A stretch of 64,000 bases of DNA from CAMEON01 sp045602325 (lineage in GTDB: Bacteria > Bacillota > Clostridia > Oscillospirales > CAG-272), in the NCBI GenBank assembly GCA_045602325.1, contig JAZSBH010000132.1, positions 32,616 to 96,615 of the forward strand, read 5' to 3'. The notes under the pieces were generated by a model. That model did no database searches, had not been told where the DNA came from, and was given only the letters and a program-made list of their open reading frames with translations. Both the position numbers and the translations under genes were made by a program. Of the stretch, positions 8,603 through 17,437 are shown one piece after another (positions within the stretch are counted from its first letter, which is position 1; the number at the start of each line of letters is the position of its first letter).

Positions 8603-9583
8603 ATGTTTTTTCATCCGAATGAGACAGAATTCATAAACGATTTTCAGCGTAACGTCTGGCAACTGGGTATCCATGTCGTTCCGCTTGACGTATCGCTCCC
8701 CTATTTATCGGATCCCGAAATGATCGAAGGATGCACGCAGGTATACGCGTGTACGATGGAGATTTTGCGTGATATGTATGAAAATCCCTGCTTGTATCAG
8801 GAAACCGGCCTGCTTGATTATGTTTTGTGGTTTTTCGAATGGCAAGATGGGATGCGAAAGGTGCCGGCCGGTATTCAGAAACGGAAAGGTCTGTATGACC
8901 GTATCAAGGCGCGGATGGCAAAATTCGGGTTTGTTCATAACGGAGAAGAGCTGATCAATCACAGGTATCCGCTGTTCATGAAATATTGGAGACTGCTGCG
9001 TTCTCATAGTTCAAAATATATAGGTACCCAGTTTTGCGATTTTCGTATTTTGAACAGTAAGCCCGGAAAGCTTTGCGGGAAAGAAGATCTACTGCGTCCG
9101 CTACCGGATAAGGATCAGGCATACGCCGCCGAGCTGTACGATTATGCGCTGTCACTGGGGGCGAAGCGGATCCCGTATAACCAATACCGCAAGTATTGCT
9201 TTGCTTATCAGAAAAAACATATCATTCAGTTTGATCATGGCTGCGGGCTTTATGCCTCTGTCCCTTATAAAAATCAATATACAGGCGGTAGTGATTCCAT
9301 CACCGAGCTGCAAAGATTTGTTGAGATCGCAAAAGCTCAGCCTGACAGGGATGAATTGATACCGTACATACAGCAGGGCGTTATCCAATGTGGGAAATGT
9401 GGAAACTGCAACCGTCCTTTTGTTGATGTTGAAGGCAAACAAATTCAGCCTGCGGTATGTGTGACTGAAATCGGCAAAGAACGCACAGGAGGTCAAAGCC
9501 GTCATTACACCGATTACGATATCGCCATGCTGAAACGTATGATGGATATCAGAATGATACATATTGAAGGAGAAAATTTATGA
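8603..9583 (+). CDS. Four-cysteine C-terminal-module protein, copy 1
   Basis: A 326-aa protein of no family I can name. The N-terminal 60 residues (including HVVPLDVSLP and MEILRDMYE) are clearly paralogous to the protein at 14549-15559. Near residues 265-295 there is DRDELIPYIQQGV, then Cys-x2-Cys-x2-Cys-x16-Cys, which looks like a structural zinc site. The start is ATG 8603 with AAAGGA six bases upstream; an earlier ATG at 8522 lies inside the preceding gene and has no ribosome site. The stop overlaps the next start (ATGA at 9580-9583), coupling it to the GyrI fusion gene. It is likely a soluble cytoplasmic protein of unknown function. Confidence 0.75.
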   Translation: MFFHPNETEFINDFQRNVWQLGIHVVPLDVSLPYLSDPEMIEGCTQVYACTMEILRDMYENPCLYQETGLLDYVLWFFEWQDGMRKVPAGIQKRKGLYDRIKARMAKFGFVHNGEELINHRYPLFMKYWRLLRSHSSKYIGTQFCDFRILNSKPGKLCGKEDLLRPLPDKDQAYAAELYDYALSLGAKRIPYNQYRKYCFAYQKKHIIQFDHGCGLYASVPYKNQYTGGSDSITELQRFVEIAKAQPDRDELIPYIQQGVIQCGKCGNCNRPFVDVEGKQIQPAVCVTEIGKERTGGQSRHYTDYDIAMLKRMMDIRMIHIEGENL

Positions 9584-11121
9584 GCAACGAAAAATATCCC
9601 GTCCGCATCATCACCCTCCCCTCCATGACGGTGGCCGCCATTCACGTGGTCGGTCAGGATGAAAACGGCAACCACGCCGAGCATACGGGCGGAGTCTTGA
9701 TGGAGGATTTCATTCGGGAAACCAATCTGAAATCCGTATATCCAGCAGCCAGACGGTTCGGCTTCAATAATCCCGACGGCATCCCCGATGACGATCCCGC
9801 CCACGGTTACGAAAACTGGGTCTCCATTCCCGAGGACATGGAGGTGCCTGCGCCCTTTGTCAAAAAGCGTTTGGAAGGGGGGCTTTACGCCGCCAAAACC
9901 ATTCCGGACGGTGCATGGGACGAGGGCTGGCTCCCGCTGCATGGCTGGGTCGATGCCAGCGACACCTATGATTTCCGCTGGGAGACGGTGGAAGGTGTGT
10001 GCGGCTGGCTGGAGGAGCCCATCGATCATTGGAATTGGGACAGCCAACAGGAGAAAAAGATCGATCTTTTGATGCCTGTGACGCAGAGAGGTTCATGCTT
10101 GGATGTAATTGACGCACAAGACACGACCGTGAAAATGGTAAGTGATGTGAGTGGCGGAAGCAAGCGCATACAAGGGATTCTTTGCGACGGTATGAAAGGT
10201 GAAAACTACTGGCTCCACGGCTGTATGAAATACATAGCGGCGTGTCTGGATCTGCCGGCACAATACAATTATCAATTTTTTAACTGTTATTCAGGTGATA
10301 GTGTTATGCAAATATTCGCCAAAAATCCGAGCGTAGAAGCGTGGTCATATTCGCATGAATGTACCCGCGAGGCACTGGAGCGTTGCTTTTTTGCTATTGG
10401 CCATGATTTTACTTATATTGCATCGGTGGATAATGCAGTAGATTGGCTGCCCAGGATTCGTGAATCCATTGATCGCGGACTGCCGGTTATTGCAAGAGGG
10501 GGCGGAAAGACCGATGGACTGCAAATTGATTTCAATTGTATTGTTGGATATGATGACGGGGCATTGTATTATTTATTCTGCGACAAAGAACAGCCATCCC
10601 CTGCGACCGAATATGATTTTACGGAGCTTGTATTTATCGGTGAAAAAATTTCTGACCCGATCGCGCTTGCTGAAGGATATATGGAGGCATTGTGTCGCGT
10701 TCCCTCTTTGTTGACGAAGCCTGCTACCGAAAAACTGTCCTTCGGTATACAAGCATTTGAGGACTGGGCAGATCAACTGTCTGACGGTTCTCTTGCAGAT
10801 TATGACAATCACAATGTATGGTCGGTTCACGGAACGTATCTGTGTATGCTTGGCTCAAACGACGGCGGGTTTGGTTTATTTGATAAGGTGATGGAATATC
10901 ACCCCGAAATGACGTGGCTTGCGGACGTGAAAAAGCAGTATGATGAGCTTTCGGACATTTTCCAGACTCTTGCATATCGTGACGGCGGTGTGTGCGGCGG
11001 ATTCGATATGAAACCGGAAGATGTTCGGGATCCGGAAAAGATGAGGCCAGCATGTGAGCTGATTCGTCGCGCGGCGGAAGTGACAAGAACGATTGCCGAA
11101 TGTATCAAAGATCATATGTGA
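9580..11121 (+). CDS. GyrI-like domain fused to a papain-fold-like C-terminal domain
   Basis: A 513-aa protein. Residues 1-165 are a GyrI-like effector-binding domain closely similar, even at DNA level in the first 60 bases, to the gene at 8071. Residues about 170-510 form a second domain with LHGCMKYIAACLDLP, a DFNCIVGYDDGALYY strand pair and a helical tail. This recalls the C39/BtrH-type papain-like fold used by acyl- or peptide-transfer enzymes, although the usual catalytic His before the GYDDG strand seems to be Asn. A fusion of ligand-binding and hydrolase/transferase-like domains suggests chemical inactivation of a bound compound. The second-domain assignment is tentative. Confidence 0.6.
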   Translation: MSNEKYPVRIITLPSMTVAAIHVVGQDENGNHAEHTGGVLMEDFIRETNLKSVYPAARRFGFNNPDGIPDDDPAHGYENWVSIPEDMEVPAPFVKKRLEGGLYAAKTIPDGAWDEGWLPLHGWVDASDTYDFRWETVEGVCGWLEEPIDHWNWDSQQEKKIDLLMPVTQRGSCLDVIDAQDTTVKMVSDVSGGSKRIQGILCDGMKGENYWLHGCMKYIAACLDLPAQYNYQFFNCYSGDSVMQIFAKNPSVEAWSYSHECTREALERCFFAIGHDFTYIASVDNAVDWLPRIRESIDRGLPVIARGGGKTDGLQIDFNCIVGYDDGALYYLFCDKEQPSPATEYDFTELVFIGEKISDPIALAEGYMEALCRVPSLLTKPATEKLSFGIQAFEDWADQLSDGSLADYDNHNVWSVHGTYLCMLGSNDGGFGLFDKVMEYHPEMTWLADVKKQYDELSDIFQTLAYRDGGVCGGFDMKPEDVRDPEKMRPACELIRRAAEVTRTIAECIKDHM

Positions 11122-11158
11122 AATCTTATCACATTCAAGGTCAACTTATGGTATCCCC

Positions 11159-11215
11159 ATGCTGAAACGTATGATGGATATCAGGATGATACATATAAGA
11201 GAGGAAAACTTATAA
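11159..11215 (+). pseudogene. 3'-end fragment of a deleted four-cysteine gene
   Basis: Eighteen codons and a stop reproduce the C-terminus of the protein at 8603-9583 (MLKRMMDIRMI plus HI and a variant end). The bases match 9527-9583 almost throughout, including the codons just before the stop. It lies directly upstream of another GyrI-like gene, just as the full-length copy does. This shows that a gene pair was duplicated and its first member later deleted. Confidence 0.85.
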
Positions 11216-11237
11216 ACAGAGAAAGGAACCATGAACC

Positions 11238-11792
11238 ATGAGAAAATTACACCCCCAGGAAACGCTGATCGAGACTTTCCAATATAAAGGCATTTCCGTT
11301 GATCTTGTCAAGTGGGAGAAGTCTATCTGGTGCGGCAGCCTGGGATACGCGGATAACCCGGAGGACGAGCTGGATGTCGGTGCCATTTCGGACGCATTTC
11401 TGGCCATAGATACCGCATCGATTCGCGGGCGCCTGGAGCCGGAAGGAAACGTTTGCATGAATATCCATCATATTCAGCAGACCCCTCCGGTGGGGGTCAT
11501 GTTCGCGTATCTTGTGGACACCGAACAGCAGCCCGAGGACTTGGACGTGTTCAAGCTGCCGGCAGGGCAGTATATGTGCATCCCCCTGGGTGATAACAGC
11601 ATTGCGACAGACATCGGTGTCGAGCCCTGGTATGGAGGCCCTCCTCCTCACGAGTGGGTAGGAGAGCATATTGCCCCTCACTTCGGATATGCCTGTGCGG
11701 GAGACGCTTTACCCGTGATCGAGTATTATGCCTGTGAAAACGGAGAGTGGCATGCCTGGATGTATGTGCCCGTGGAAAAAGGCTTGCGGTGA
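11238..11792 (+). CDS. GyrI-like effector-binding domain protein
   Basis: A 184-aa GyrI-like protein, more diverged than those at 8071 and 9580. Mixed beta strands and the C-terminal block ALPVIEYYACENGEWHAW, ending in a VPV strand, are typical of the family. AGAAAGGA precedes the ATG at 11238. It sits behind a remnant of a four-cysteine gene and in front of the AraC-GNAT gene. The likely role is binding a small molecule; no DNA-binding domain is present. Confidence 0.75.
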   Translation: MRKLHPQETLIETFQYKGISVDLVKWEKSIWCGSLGYADNPEDELDVGAISDAFLAIDTASIRGRLEPEGNVCMNIHHIQQTPPVGVMFAYLVDTEQQPEDLDVFKLPAGQYMCIPLGDNSIATDIGVEPWYGGPPPHEWVGEHIAPHFGYACAGDALPVIEYYACENGEWHAWMYVPVEKGLR

Positions 11793-11870
11793 AAATGTGC
11801 CCCCAACTGTACTCTGTTATAAAACCGTGCAGAAAATCTTGGAAATTGCAAGGTGTTTGATGCTTCCATA

Positions 11871-11879
11871 TGCTATAAT
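11871..11879 (+). promoter_or_regulatory. Extended -10 promoter before the AraC-GNAT gene
   Basis: TGCTATAAT is an extended -10 element; no convincing -35 box is seen at 17 nt. It is a likely internal promoter of the array, 33 nt before the AraC-GNAT start. Confidence 0.5.
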
Positions 11880-11911
11880 TATCTCATATTTTATCAGGAG
11901 GTAAGAGAAAC

Positions 11912-12859
11912 ATGGAATGGATCAATCAACTCAATCAAGTCGTTTCTTACATCGAACAGCATCTGGAGGATGAAATTTCATACTCCGAGATGGAGAAAAT
12001 GTGCCACTGCTCACTTCCCAAGCTTCAGCAGATGTTTTTGACCGCTTGCGGAATCTCTGTGAGCGAATACATCCGCAATCGGCGAATGACGGTGGCGGCG
12101 GAAGAACTGCTGAACACCGATACCAAGATCATCGATCTGGCTTTGAAGCTGGGCTATGATTCCCCGGAGGCTTTCACAAGAGCCTACCGAGTATTTCACG
12201 GCGTAACGCCCTCGGAAACGCGAAAAACAGGGACTCGTGAGACCTATTTTCCCATATCCTTACAGATTCACGTCTATGGAGGCAAATATAAGGTGGGCTC
12301 TGAGGCGGTCATGCGCTTTGAAACGGAAAGGCTCATCATCCGTAGATTTAAGACCGAGGATTGGAAGGATTTGCAGGAGATTGCCGTGACCAACGCATAT
12401 TCTGAGTTCGGTGACTGTGATGAGCAGTGGCCGCTGGATGATGACGGTGTCAAGGATATGTGCGCCTACATCGCAGGGGAAAACGAGATTTGGGCGGTGG
12501 AGGTAAAAGCCTTGAAAAAGGTGGTCTGCTTTATCAACTTCAACGGTATCAATGAAAAGCATAGCCTGAATATCGGCCACGTTATCAATCTGGACTATTT
12601 GGGAAACGATTATGAATATGAGGCGCTGAAAGCCTTGTATAATTATGGCTTTTTAGAGCTTGGCGTACAAGATATTTCTGCTACCTGGACACTGGCAGAC
12701 CGAGAAAAACGGATGCCTCTTGAAAAATTGGGCATGAAGGTGGTTCACACCTTTATGGCGGACAAGTTCAGACCCAATGCGGACGGTACGGTTTCGCAAT
12801 TTGAGGCCTGCCGCCTTGTGGTGACCAAGCATGATTGGATCACCCATCCGGTTTCGTAA
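11912..12859 (+). CDS. AraC-type HTH fused to GNAT acetyltransferase
   Basis: A 315-aa protein. Residues 1-108 are an AraC/XylS double helix-turn-helix (IRNRRMTVAAEELL, IIDLALKLGYDSPEAFTRAYRVFHGVTPSE). Residues about 132-300 form a RimJ/RimL-like GNAT N-acetyltransferase domain (ETERLIIRRF, YLGNDYEYEALKALYNYGF). In many related regulators the AraC HTH is joined to a GyrI-like sensor; here that position holds an acetyltransferase. The ribosome site is CAGGAGG. A regulator that acetylates the molecule it controls resistance to would fit, but this is inference. Confidence 0.85.
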   Translation: MEWINQLNQVVSYIEQHLEDEISYSEMEKMCHCSLPKLQQMFLTACGISVSEYIRNRRMTVAAEELLNTDTKIIDLALKLGYDSPEAFTRAYRVFHGVTPSETRKTGTRETYFPISLQIHVYGGKYKVGSEAVMRFETERLIIRRFKTEDWKDLQEIAVTNAYSEFGDCDEQWPLDDDGVKDMCAYIAGENEIWAVEVKALKKVVCFINFNGINEKHSLNIGHVINLDYLGNDYEYEALKALYNYGFLELGVQDISATWTLADREKRMPLEKLGMKVVHTFMADKFRPNADGTVSQFEACRLVVTKHDWITHPVS

Positions 12860-12890
12860 GAAAATTACATATGAAGAAGGAGGACAAACC

Positions 12891-13403
12891 ATGATCCTTA
12901 CCCAGCTGGAAGAAAAATGCGCTGATTTTATCCGTGCCGAGGACAAGGAATTTGTTGTCGCCGTTACGCAGGCGCTGAAAGAACTGGGCTACACCCACAA
13001 CGGCCTTGAAAAAGGTTATATGTGGGGAAAGTACATGATGATTTTTCGCAAGGCGGGGGTGAAATCCAAAAAAGTGTACGCCAGAATGTACATACAGGAA
13101 AACCATATTGTCCTGCGGATGTATTTCAGCAACGTGACTAAGCACGCTGCCTACATCGAGGGCTGTCCGGATTTTATCAAGAATGTGTTTGTGGGTGAAT
13201 ACGCCAACTGCGGGCATTGCAGCGGCGAGGATTGCGTCCACCGCAAACGCTACGAAATCAGCGGCGTGAAATACGAAAAATGTGACGGCTATACCTTTGA
13301 ATTTCACGATACAACTATGGAAAATCTGCCCGATTATCTGGGGCTGTTCTGTGAGTTTTTTCCGCCCAAGAAAACCGTAAAAGGAGATTCTCATGACCTT
13401 TGA
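12891..13403 (+). CDS. Four-cysteine module protein, short form
   Basis: A 170-aa protein I do not recognise by family name. The N-terminal half is alpha/beta; the C-terminal half carries Cys-x2-Cys-x4-Cys-His-type residues (GHCSGEDCVHRK), then 15 residues and a fourth Cys (YEKCDGYTFEF). The spacing C-x2-C-x4-C-x15-C is the same as in the protein at 18021, including His-Arg after the third Cys. AAGGAGG sets the start at 12891. Its stop overlaps the start region of the next gene (13393). A 40-codon truncated copy lies at 17297-17419. Confidence 0.75.
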   Translation: MILTQLEEKCADFIRAEDKEFVVAVTQALKELGYTHNGLEKGYMWGKYMMIFRKAGVKSKKVYARMYIQENHIVLRMYFSNVTKHAAYIEGCPDFIKNVFVGEYANCGHCSGEDCVHRKRYEISGVKYEKCDGYTFEFHDTTMENLPDYLGLFCEFFPPKKTVKGDSHDL

Positions 13404-14472
13404 CCGCAACCAAGCCGTAGAGAAAGAGACTATGAAAGCCAAAATGATTGCGTTTCTGTTGGAACATGCGAATCCTTCCATTAAAATGCGTGTAAAACAG
13501 GAAGTTTTACATACGTGTACAAGTGACGAAGTGGAAGCATATCAAAAACAAATCATGAGCGAACCCATTGTTCAAAAGATCATTTCTCTTCAACAAGAAA
13601 ATGGCTGGATCGGAAACGGACTCCATGGTTCCTTTGACTCACAGGAGGGCGCCACCAAGTACCTTGCAGAAAAAGGCATGGATAGAAATAGCCATGTTAT
13701 GCAACACGCCATGGACGCATTTGCTACCACTCCGCTCGATCATCCATACTATACGTCCACAGGGCGTATCTTAGATGTATATCAGTATCCCACTGTGGGC
13801 AATAACCTGATACGCGCAGCTTGTGTGGCTCGTGCCGGGTATGATGACATGATAGACATAGAACCACTCATACAGTTGTCCTTAGACTCCTTCCGTCGAG
13901 TGCTGGAGGTTGATTCGATTCTGGGTGTTTCGCATATCGCACAGGGAAACCGCCGCGTATTCAATGAGTATGAAAAATGGCCTTGCCGTTACCATCTTGA
14001 TATTCTGGCGCACACGGATTGCTGGAAAAACGAAAGAAATATCAAAATGCTTGCCGATTCCTTCACGAAAATAATGAAAAACGACAGACAGGAATTGATT
14101 GGTTTGAAAGCCGATGTCTGGGTAGGACATATTTTAGGTGCTTGCGAATGCTTTCCCTCGCAAGGGTTCAGCCTGAAAAGAATAGAGCAGAAAACCGGCA
14201 ATCCCTATTTTCATATGGAGTATATCGAATGGCTTGCACGATGCGGCGTTATTCCTTATATACCCGTTATGCGTGATATAGTCCACGAAATAACCTGTGC
14301 CGTTGATGCAAATGGCGTGTGTCAAACATATCCTGGTGAGTTTATGTTTCGGAAATGGGGACCGTATGCCGGATTGCAATTAGAAATTGATTGGAAGTCC
14401 CGTGTGAGAAGAGCGTGTGACGTAACCTTCCGCGCTCTTATGATCCTGCATTACGCAGATCATGCAAATTGA
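13393..14472 (+). CDS. Hypothetical all-helical protein (alpha/alpha-toroid-like)
   Basis: A 359-aa mostly helical protein. Features such as NPSIKMRVKQEVL, then WIGNGLHG and repeated helix pairs resemble alpha/alpha-toroid (prenyltransferase or cyclase-like) proteins of unknown function. The first 12 codons and ribosome site (13377-13410) are nearly identical to those of the four-cysteine gene at 14549, while everything after is unrelated. The original start may be ATG 13432, which is the first residue of family-like sequence. This is a visible recombination joint. Function unknown; the toroid fold is a guess from pattern. Confidence 0.6.
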   Translation: MTFDRNQAVEKETMKAKMIAFLLEHANPSIKMRVKQEVLHTCTSDEVEAYQKQIMSEPIVQKIISLQQENGWIGNGLHGSFDSQEGATKYLAEKGMDRNSHVMQHAMDAFATTPLDHPYYTSTGRILDVYQYPTVGNNLIRAACVARAGYDDMIDIEPLIQLSLDSFRRVLEVDSILGVSHIAQGNRRVFNEYEKWPCRYHLDILAHTDCWKNERNIKMLADSFTKIMKNDRQELIGLKADVWVGHILGACECFPSQGFSLKRIEQKTGNPYFHMEYIEWLARCGVIPYIPVMRDIVHEITCAVDANGVCQTYPGEFMFRKWGPYAGLQLEIDWKSRVRRACDVTFRALMILHYADHAN

Positions 14473-14548
14473 TGTTGATATATGCGAGACACTGCTATCA
14501 CAATTATTTGTTATGCAAAGTTAAAACTAAAGTAAAAAGGAGACTCTC

Positions 14549-15559
14549 ATGACCTTTGACCGCAACAAAACCGAGTTCGCCTCCCCTCTCCAAAGGGAGG
14601 TCTGGCAGCAGGGTGTCCACATCATGCCCCTTGACGTTTCCTTGGCCGACGTGACTGACCCCGAGACCCGTGAGGGATGTAGACAGATCTACGACTGCAT
14701 CATGGAGATCCTCGCGGATATGTACGAGCATACCGAGGCATACAGCCAGAGTCCCCGTTGCTACACAGGAGACTATCTTGTGTGGCTGACGAGCGGATTA
14801 AAGCCTCTGAAAAAGTATACAGAGGAATACGATCGCTATCTGCAAAGACTCCCGCAGTTCGGCTTCGTTTGCGAGGAAGTCAGCGGCGAATGGTCAAACC
14901 CGCGCTACCCGCTGTTCTTTGCTTATTATCCCCGAATGGCACAGCTTTGGAGGGAGCGCAAGAAGAATCTGGGCGGTTACTTGGAGCGCCTGGACTTTCG
15001 CCTGTTCGCACCCAAGATCAAGCTGTCCTTGGACGACATCCTCCGTCCCTTGTCGGATGCAGATCGGAAAGTATGTCTTGATCTGCACGAATTTGCCCTG
15101 TCCAAGGGGTTGAAGCCGGAGCTGAAGAACCCGTATACGATCCGCTATCTCTACAAGAAGCTCTATTCCTTCGAGCTTCACAATCACCCCTTCCGCGTGC
15201 AGGTCATCTATCGGCTGGATAACAAAAGGGTTCTCATTGAATCTCTGGATCGCTTCCTGCAAGTGGCGCGGGAACAGTTCGACCGTGATGAACTGATCGC
15301 CTACATCCAAGGCGGTATTTGCGTATGTAACGCCTGCAACGGTGCAAGGGCATTTGATAATCGTTGCGGCGTTTGGGTGGATATTGACGGTGTGCGGCGG
15401 TTGGCCGCCATGCCCTGTAGCTCTGCCATCGACAAGTACCGCAGAGGGAAGGATACCTGCTACACCGAAGAGGATGTGCGAGCGCTGAAACGGCTGTTGG
15501 AGGTGCGCGTGGAGCAGGTAGATGCGTATGTGGACAGAGCACAACCAAATAAAGTTTAA
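14549..15559 (+). CDS. Four-cysteine C-terminal-module protein, copy 2
   Basis: A 336-aa paralogue of the protein at 8603-9583: shared blocks include QREVWQQGVHIMPLDVSL, MEILADMYE and DRDELIAYIQGG. Its cysteine module is C-x2-C-x9-C-x16-C (CNAC near residue 270), with a longer middle loop than the other copies. AAAAGGAG precedes the ATG. No other domain, membrane segment or signal peptide is seen. It is followed by a GNAT gene. The function is unknown; the pattern suggests zinc-stabilised binding or scaffolding. Confidence 0.75.
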   Translation: MTFDRNKTEFASPLQREVWQQGVHIMPLDVSLADVTDPETREGCRQIYDCIMEILADMYEHTEAYSQSPRCYTGDYLVWLTSGLKPLKKYTEEYDRYLQRLPQFGFVCEEVSGEWSNPRYPLFFAYYPRMAQLWRERKKNLGGYLERLDFRLFAPKIKLSLDDILRPLSDADRKVCLDLHEFALSKGLKPELKNPYTIRYLYKKLYSFELHNHPFRVQVIYRLDNKRVLIESLDRFLQVAREQFDRDELIAYIQGGICVCNACNGARAFDNRCGVWVDIDGVRRLAAMPCSSAIDKYRRGKDTCYTEEDVRALKRLLEVRVEQVDAYVDRAQPNKV

Positions 15560-15634
15560 CATAAGAAACATATGGACGAATAGTAAACGAGTAACAAAAA
15601 ACATTGCTTGCTAAGTAACTTAAAGGAGATTTAC

Positions 15635-16228
15635 ATGGGTAAAAGAACACCAAAATTAAAGCATCACTACGAAGTGTTTCCCGTTCTGGAAACCGAGCGT
15701 TTGGTCTTGCGGCAGATCGTTCCCGCCGACGCAGAGGCGGTCAATGAGTTGATTACAGACCCCGAAATGTACCGCTATTGGGGTGCGCCTCTTTCAAACA
15801 ATGAAAAAAGCGGAGACCGTTACATCCGCCGAAATCTTACCCCCAAGCCCCATCAAACCCCTAATGGCATTACGTGGGGGATCGCTTTCAAAGAGGACGA
15901 CCGCATCATCGGGGAGATATTCATCATCAAAATTGAAGAAAACCGTCAAGCCGACATCGGTTATCGCATTACTATGAAGTGTCAGAATCAAGGCATCGCC
16001 TCGGAGGCTGTCGGTGCCGTGGTTCGCTTCTGCTTTGAGCAGACCGAACTACAACGGCTTCAGGCTACGGTTGCCCTTGAAAATGAAGCATCGTATAAGG
16101 TGCTTGAGAAAAACGGCTTTGTGCGTGAAGGACTTTTGAGACAAGCCAAGTTTGTTCGTGAATGGAGAGACTATTATATTTACAGCTTTTTGCGTGAGGA
16201 TTATATGGCATTGGCGAAAAGCGAATAA
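15635..16228 (+). CDS. GNAT N-acetyltransferase (RimJ/RimL type)
   Basis: A 197-aa GNAT acetyltransferase that transfers acetyl from acetyl-CoA to an amine of a protein or antibiotic. Evidence: ETERLVLRQIVPADAEAVNELI at the start, the ADIGYRI strand and CQNQGIASEAVGAVVRFCF (acetyl-CoA loop), then NEASYKVLEKNGF near the end. AAAGGAG fixes the start at ATG 15635 rather than the earlier TTG. It stands among drug-sensor-like and phosphotransferase genes, which favours a small-molecule target, but a ribosomal protein substrate cannot be excluded. Confidence 0.85.
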   Translation: MGKRTPKLKHHYEVFPVLETERLVLRQIVPADAEAVNELITDPEMYRYWGAPLSNNEKSGDRYIRRNLTPKPHQTPNGITWGIAFKEDDRIIGEIFIIKIEENRQADIGYRITMKCQNQGIASEAVGAVVRFCFEQTELQRLQATVALENEASYKVLEKNGFVREGLLRQAKFVREWRDYYIYSFLREDYMALAKSE

Positions 16229-16295
16229 AAAAAGGAAAGAAGACTCACACTTGACAGTACAAAATGGTTATGAAAATACTTATGAAGAGGAGAGA

Positions 16296-17300
16296 ATGGA
16301 AATAAACAAATACGATTTTTGTACAAGTATAAAGAATGATTATAAGCTGGAGATATCTGATATATCCTTGCTTGACAGTCATTTTGGCACAGAGATATAT
16401 CTGATGATTGCCAACAATCAAAAATATATAGTAAAAAAACTCCCGCTTTGTTTTGAGAATGTCAACAATGAGGGCGTTGTTAGCGATTATCTTGCAAGTC
16501 ACGGGATTAAGGTCGCGCGACTTCTGCAGAATAATACCGGACATTATGTTTTGAAAACATCCGAATACCAACTTACGGTTCAAGAGTATATTGAAGGGGA
16601 AATACTTCAAGTGAATCGTGCTCCAAAATGGCTTATGGGTCGTTTGGCAGAGTATCTTGGGAGAGCAACCTTGGTGCTAAAAGATTTTGAACAGTTGCCC
16701 TTGCGATTTGGAAAAGAGTTTTTTTCGCCGGGTCATGCGATTGCGAAGAAAGAACAATACGTAACGGAGCTGGCAAGAACAAAGGATCGGGGTGATTCAA
16801 CCACGATTCCCATATGGGAAGAGCAAATACGGCACCTTGAAAAGATTTCAACATTTCACATTGATACCGATAAGCTCACATATACCAATTCACACGGGGA
16901 TTATCATATTGGTCAGGTGATTGTACAAGATAAGGATATTACGGTCATTGATTGGACATCGGCTTGCCAACTGCCGATATGCTTCGAGATCATTACTTCA
17001 TATGTATTTACCGCTCCGTCCTGTTCGGAAGGTGTTATTGATGCAGAAGGATTAAAAAGATATATTCAGACTTTTACGAAATATTTTCCGCTTACGGAGT
17101 ATGATATAAAAGCGATGCCATATGTCCTGTATTTTTGGCATTGTATGTGCAATTATCGCCCTGATGAAATTGCATGTATTGCTCCCAAATATCAGCCGAT
17201 CGCAAATCTGCTAACAAATATGTTAAATTGGCTATATGAGCATGTAGATGAGTTGTCAGATCGGCTTACCTTATCATCCCCGAAAGGAGCCCGCCCATGA
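16296..17300 (+). CDS. APH/choline-kinase-like phosphotransferase
   Basis: A 334-aa kinase-fold protein. SHGDYHIGQVIV with ITVIDW is the Brenner-type catalytic loop and DFG-equivalent of aminoglycoside phosphotransferases and related CotS/choline kinases. ATP-loop strands lie at residues 20-50 (QKYIVKKLPL). The start is ATG 16296 after GAAGAGGAGAGA; the longer frame from 16152 lies in the previous gene. Its stop overlaps the next ATG (17297). The last 10 residues are encoded by DNA that also carries the ribosome site for the next fragment. The substrate (antibiotic or metabolite) is unknown. Confidence 0.8.
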   Translation: MEINKYDFCTSIKNDYKLEISDISLLDSHFGTEIYLMIANNQKYIVKKLPLCFENVNNEGVVSDYLASHGIKVARLLQNNTGHYVLKTSEYQLTVQEYIEGEILQVNRAPKWLMGRLAEYLGRATLVLKDFEQLPLRFGKEFFSPGHAIAKKEQYVTELARTKDRGDSTTIPIWEEQIRHLEKISTFHIDTDKLTYTNSHGDYHIGQVIVQDKDITVIDWTSACQLPICFEIITSYVFTAPSCSEGVIDAEGLKRYIQTFTKYFPLTEYDIKAMPYVLYFWHCMCNYRPDEIACIAPKYQPIANLLTNMLNWLYEHVDELSDRLTLSSPKGARP

Positions 17301-17419
17301 TCCTTACCCAACCGGAAGAAAAATGCGCCGATTTTATCCGTGCCGAGGACAAGAAATTTTTTGTCGCCGTTACGCAAGCGCTGAATGAACTGGGCTACCA
17401 GAATGGTTTTATGAATTGA
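17297..17419 (+). pseudogene. Truncated copy of the 12891 four-cysteine gene
   Basis: Forty codons start at ATG 17297 and repeat the first 34 residues of the gene at 12891 with few changes, then end in QNGFMN and a stop, so the cysteine module is gone. A ribosome site (GAAAGGAG) is still present, so a 40-aa peptide might be made, but it is best read as a pseudogene left by partial duplication. Confidence 0.85.
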
Positions 17420-17437
17420 AAGGAGATTAACAATTTT

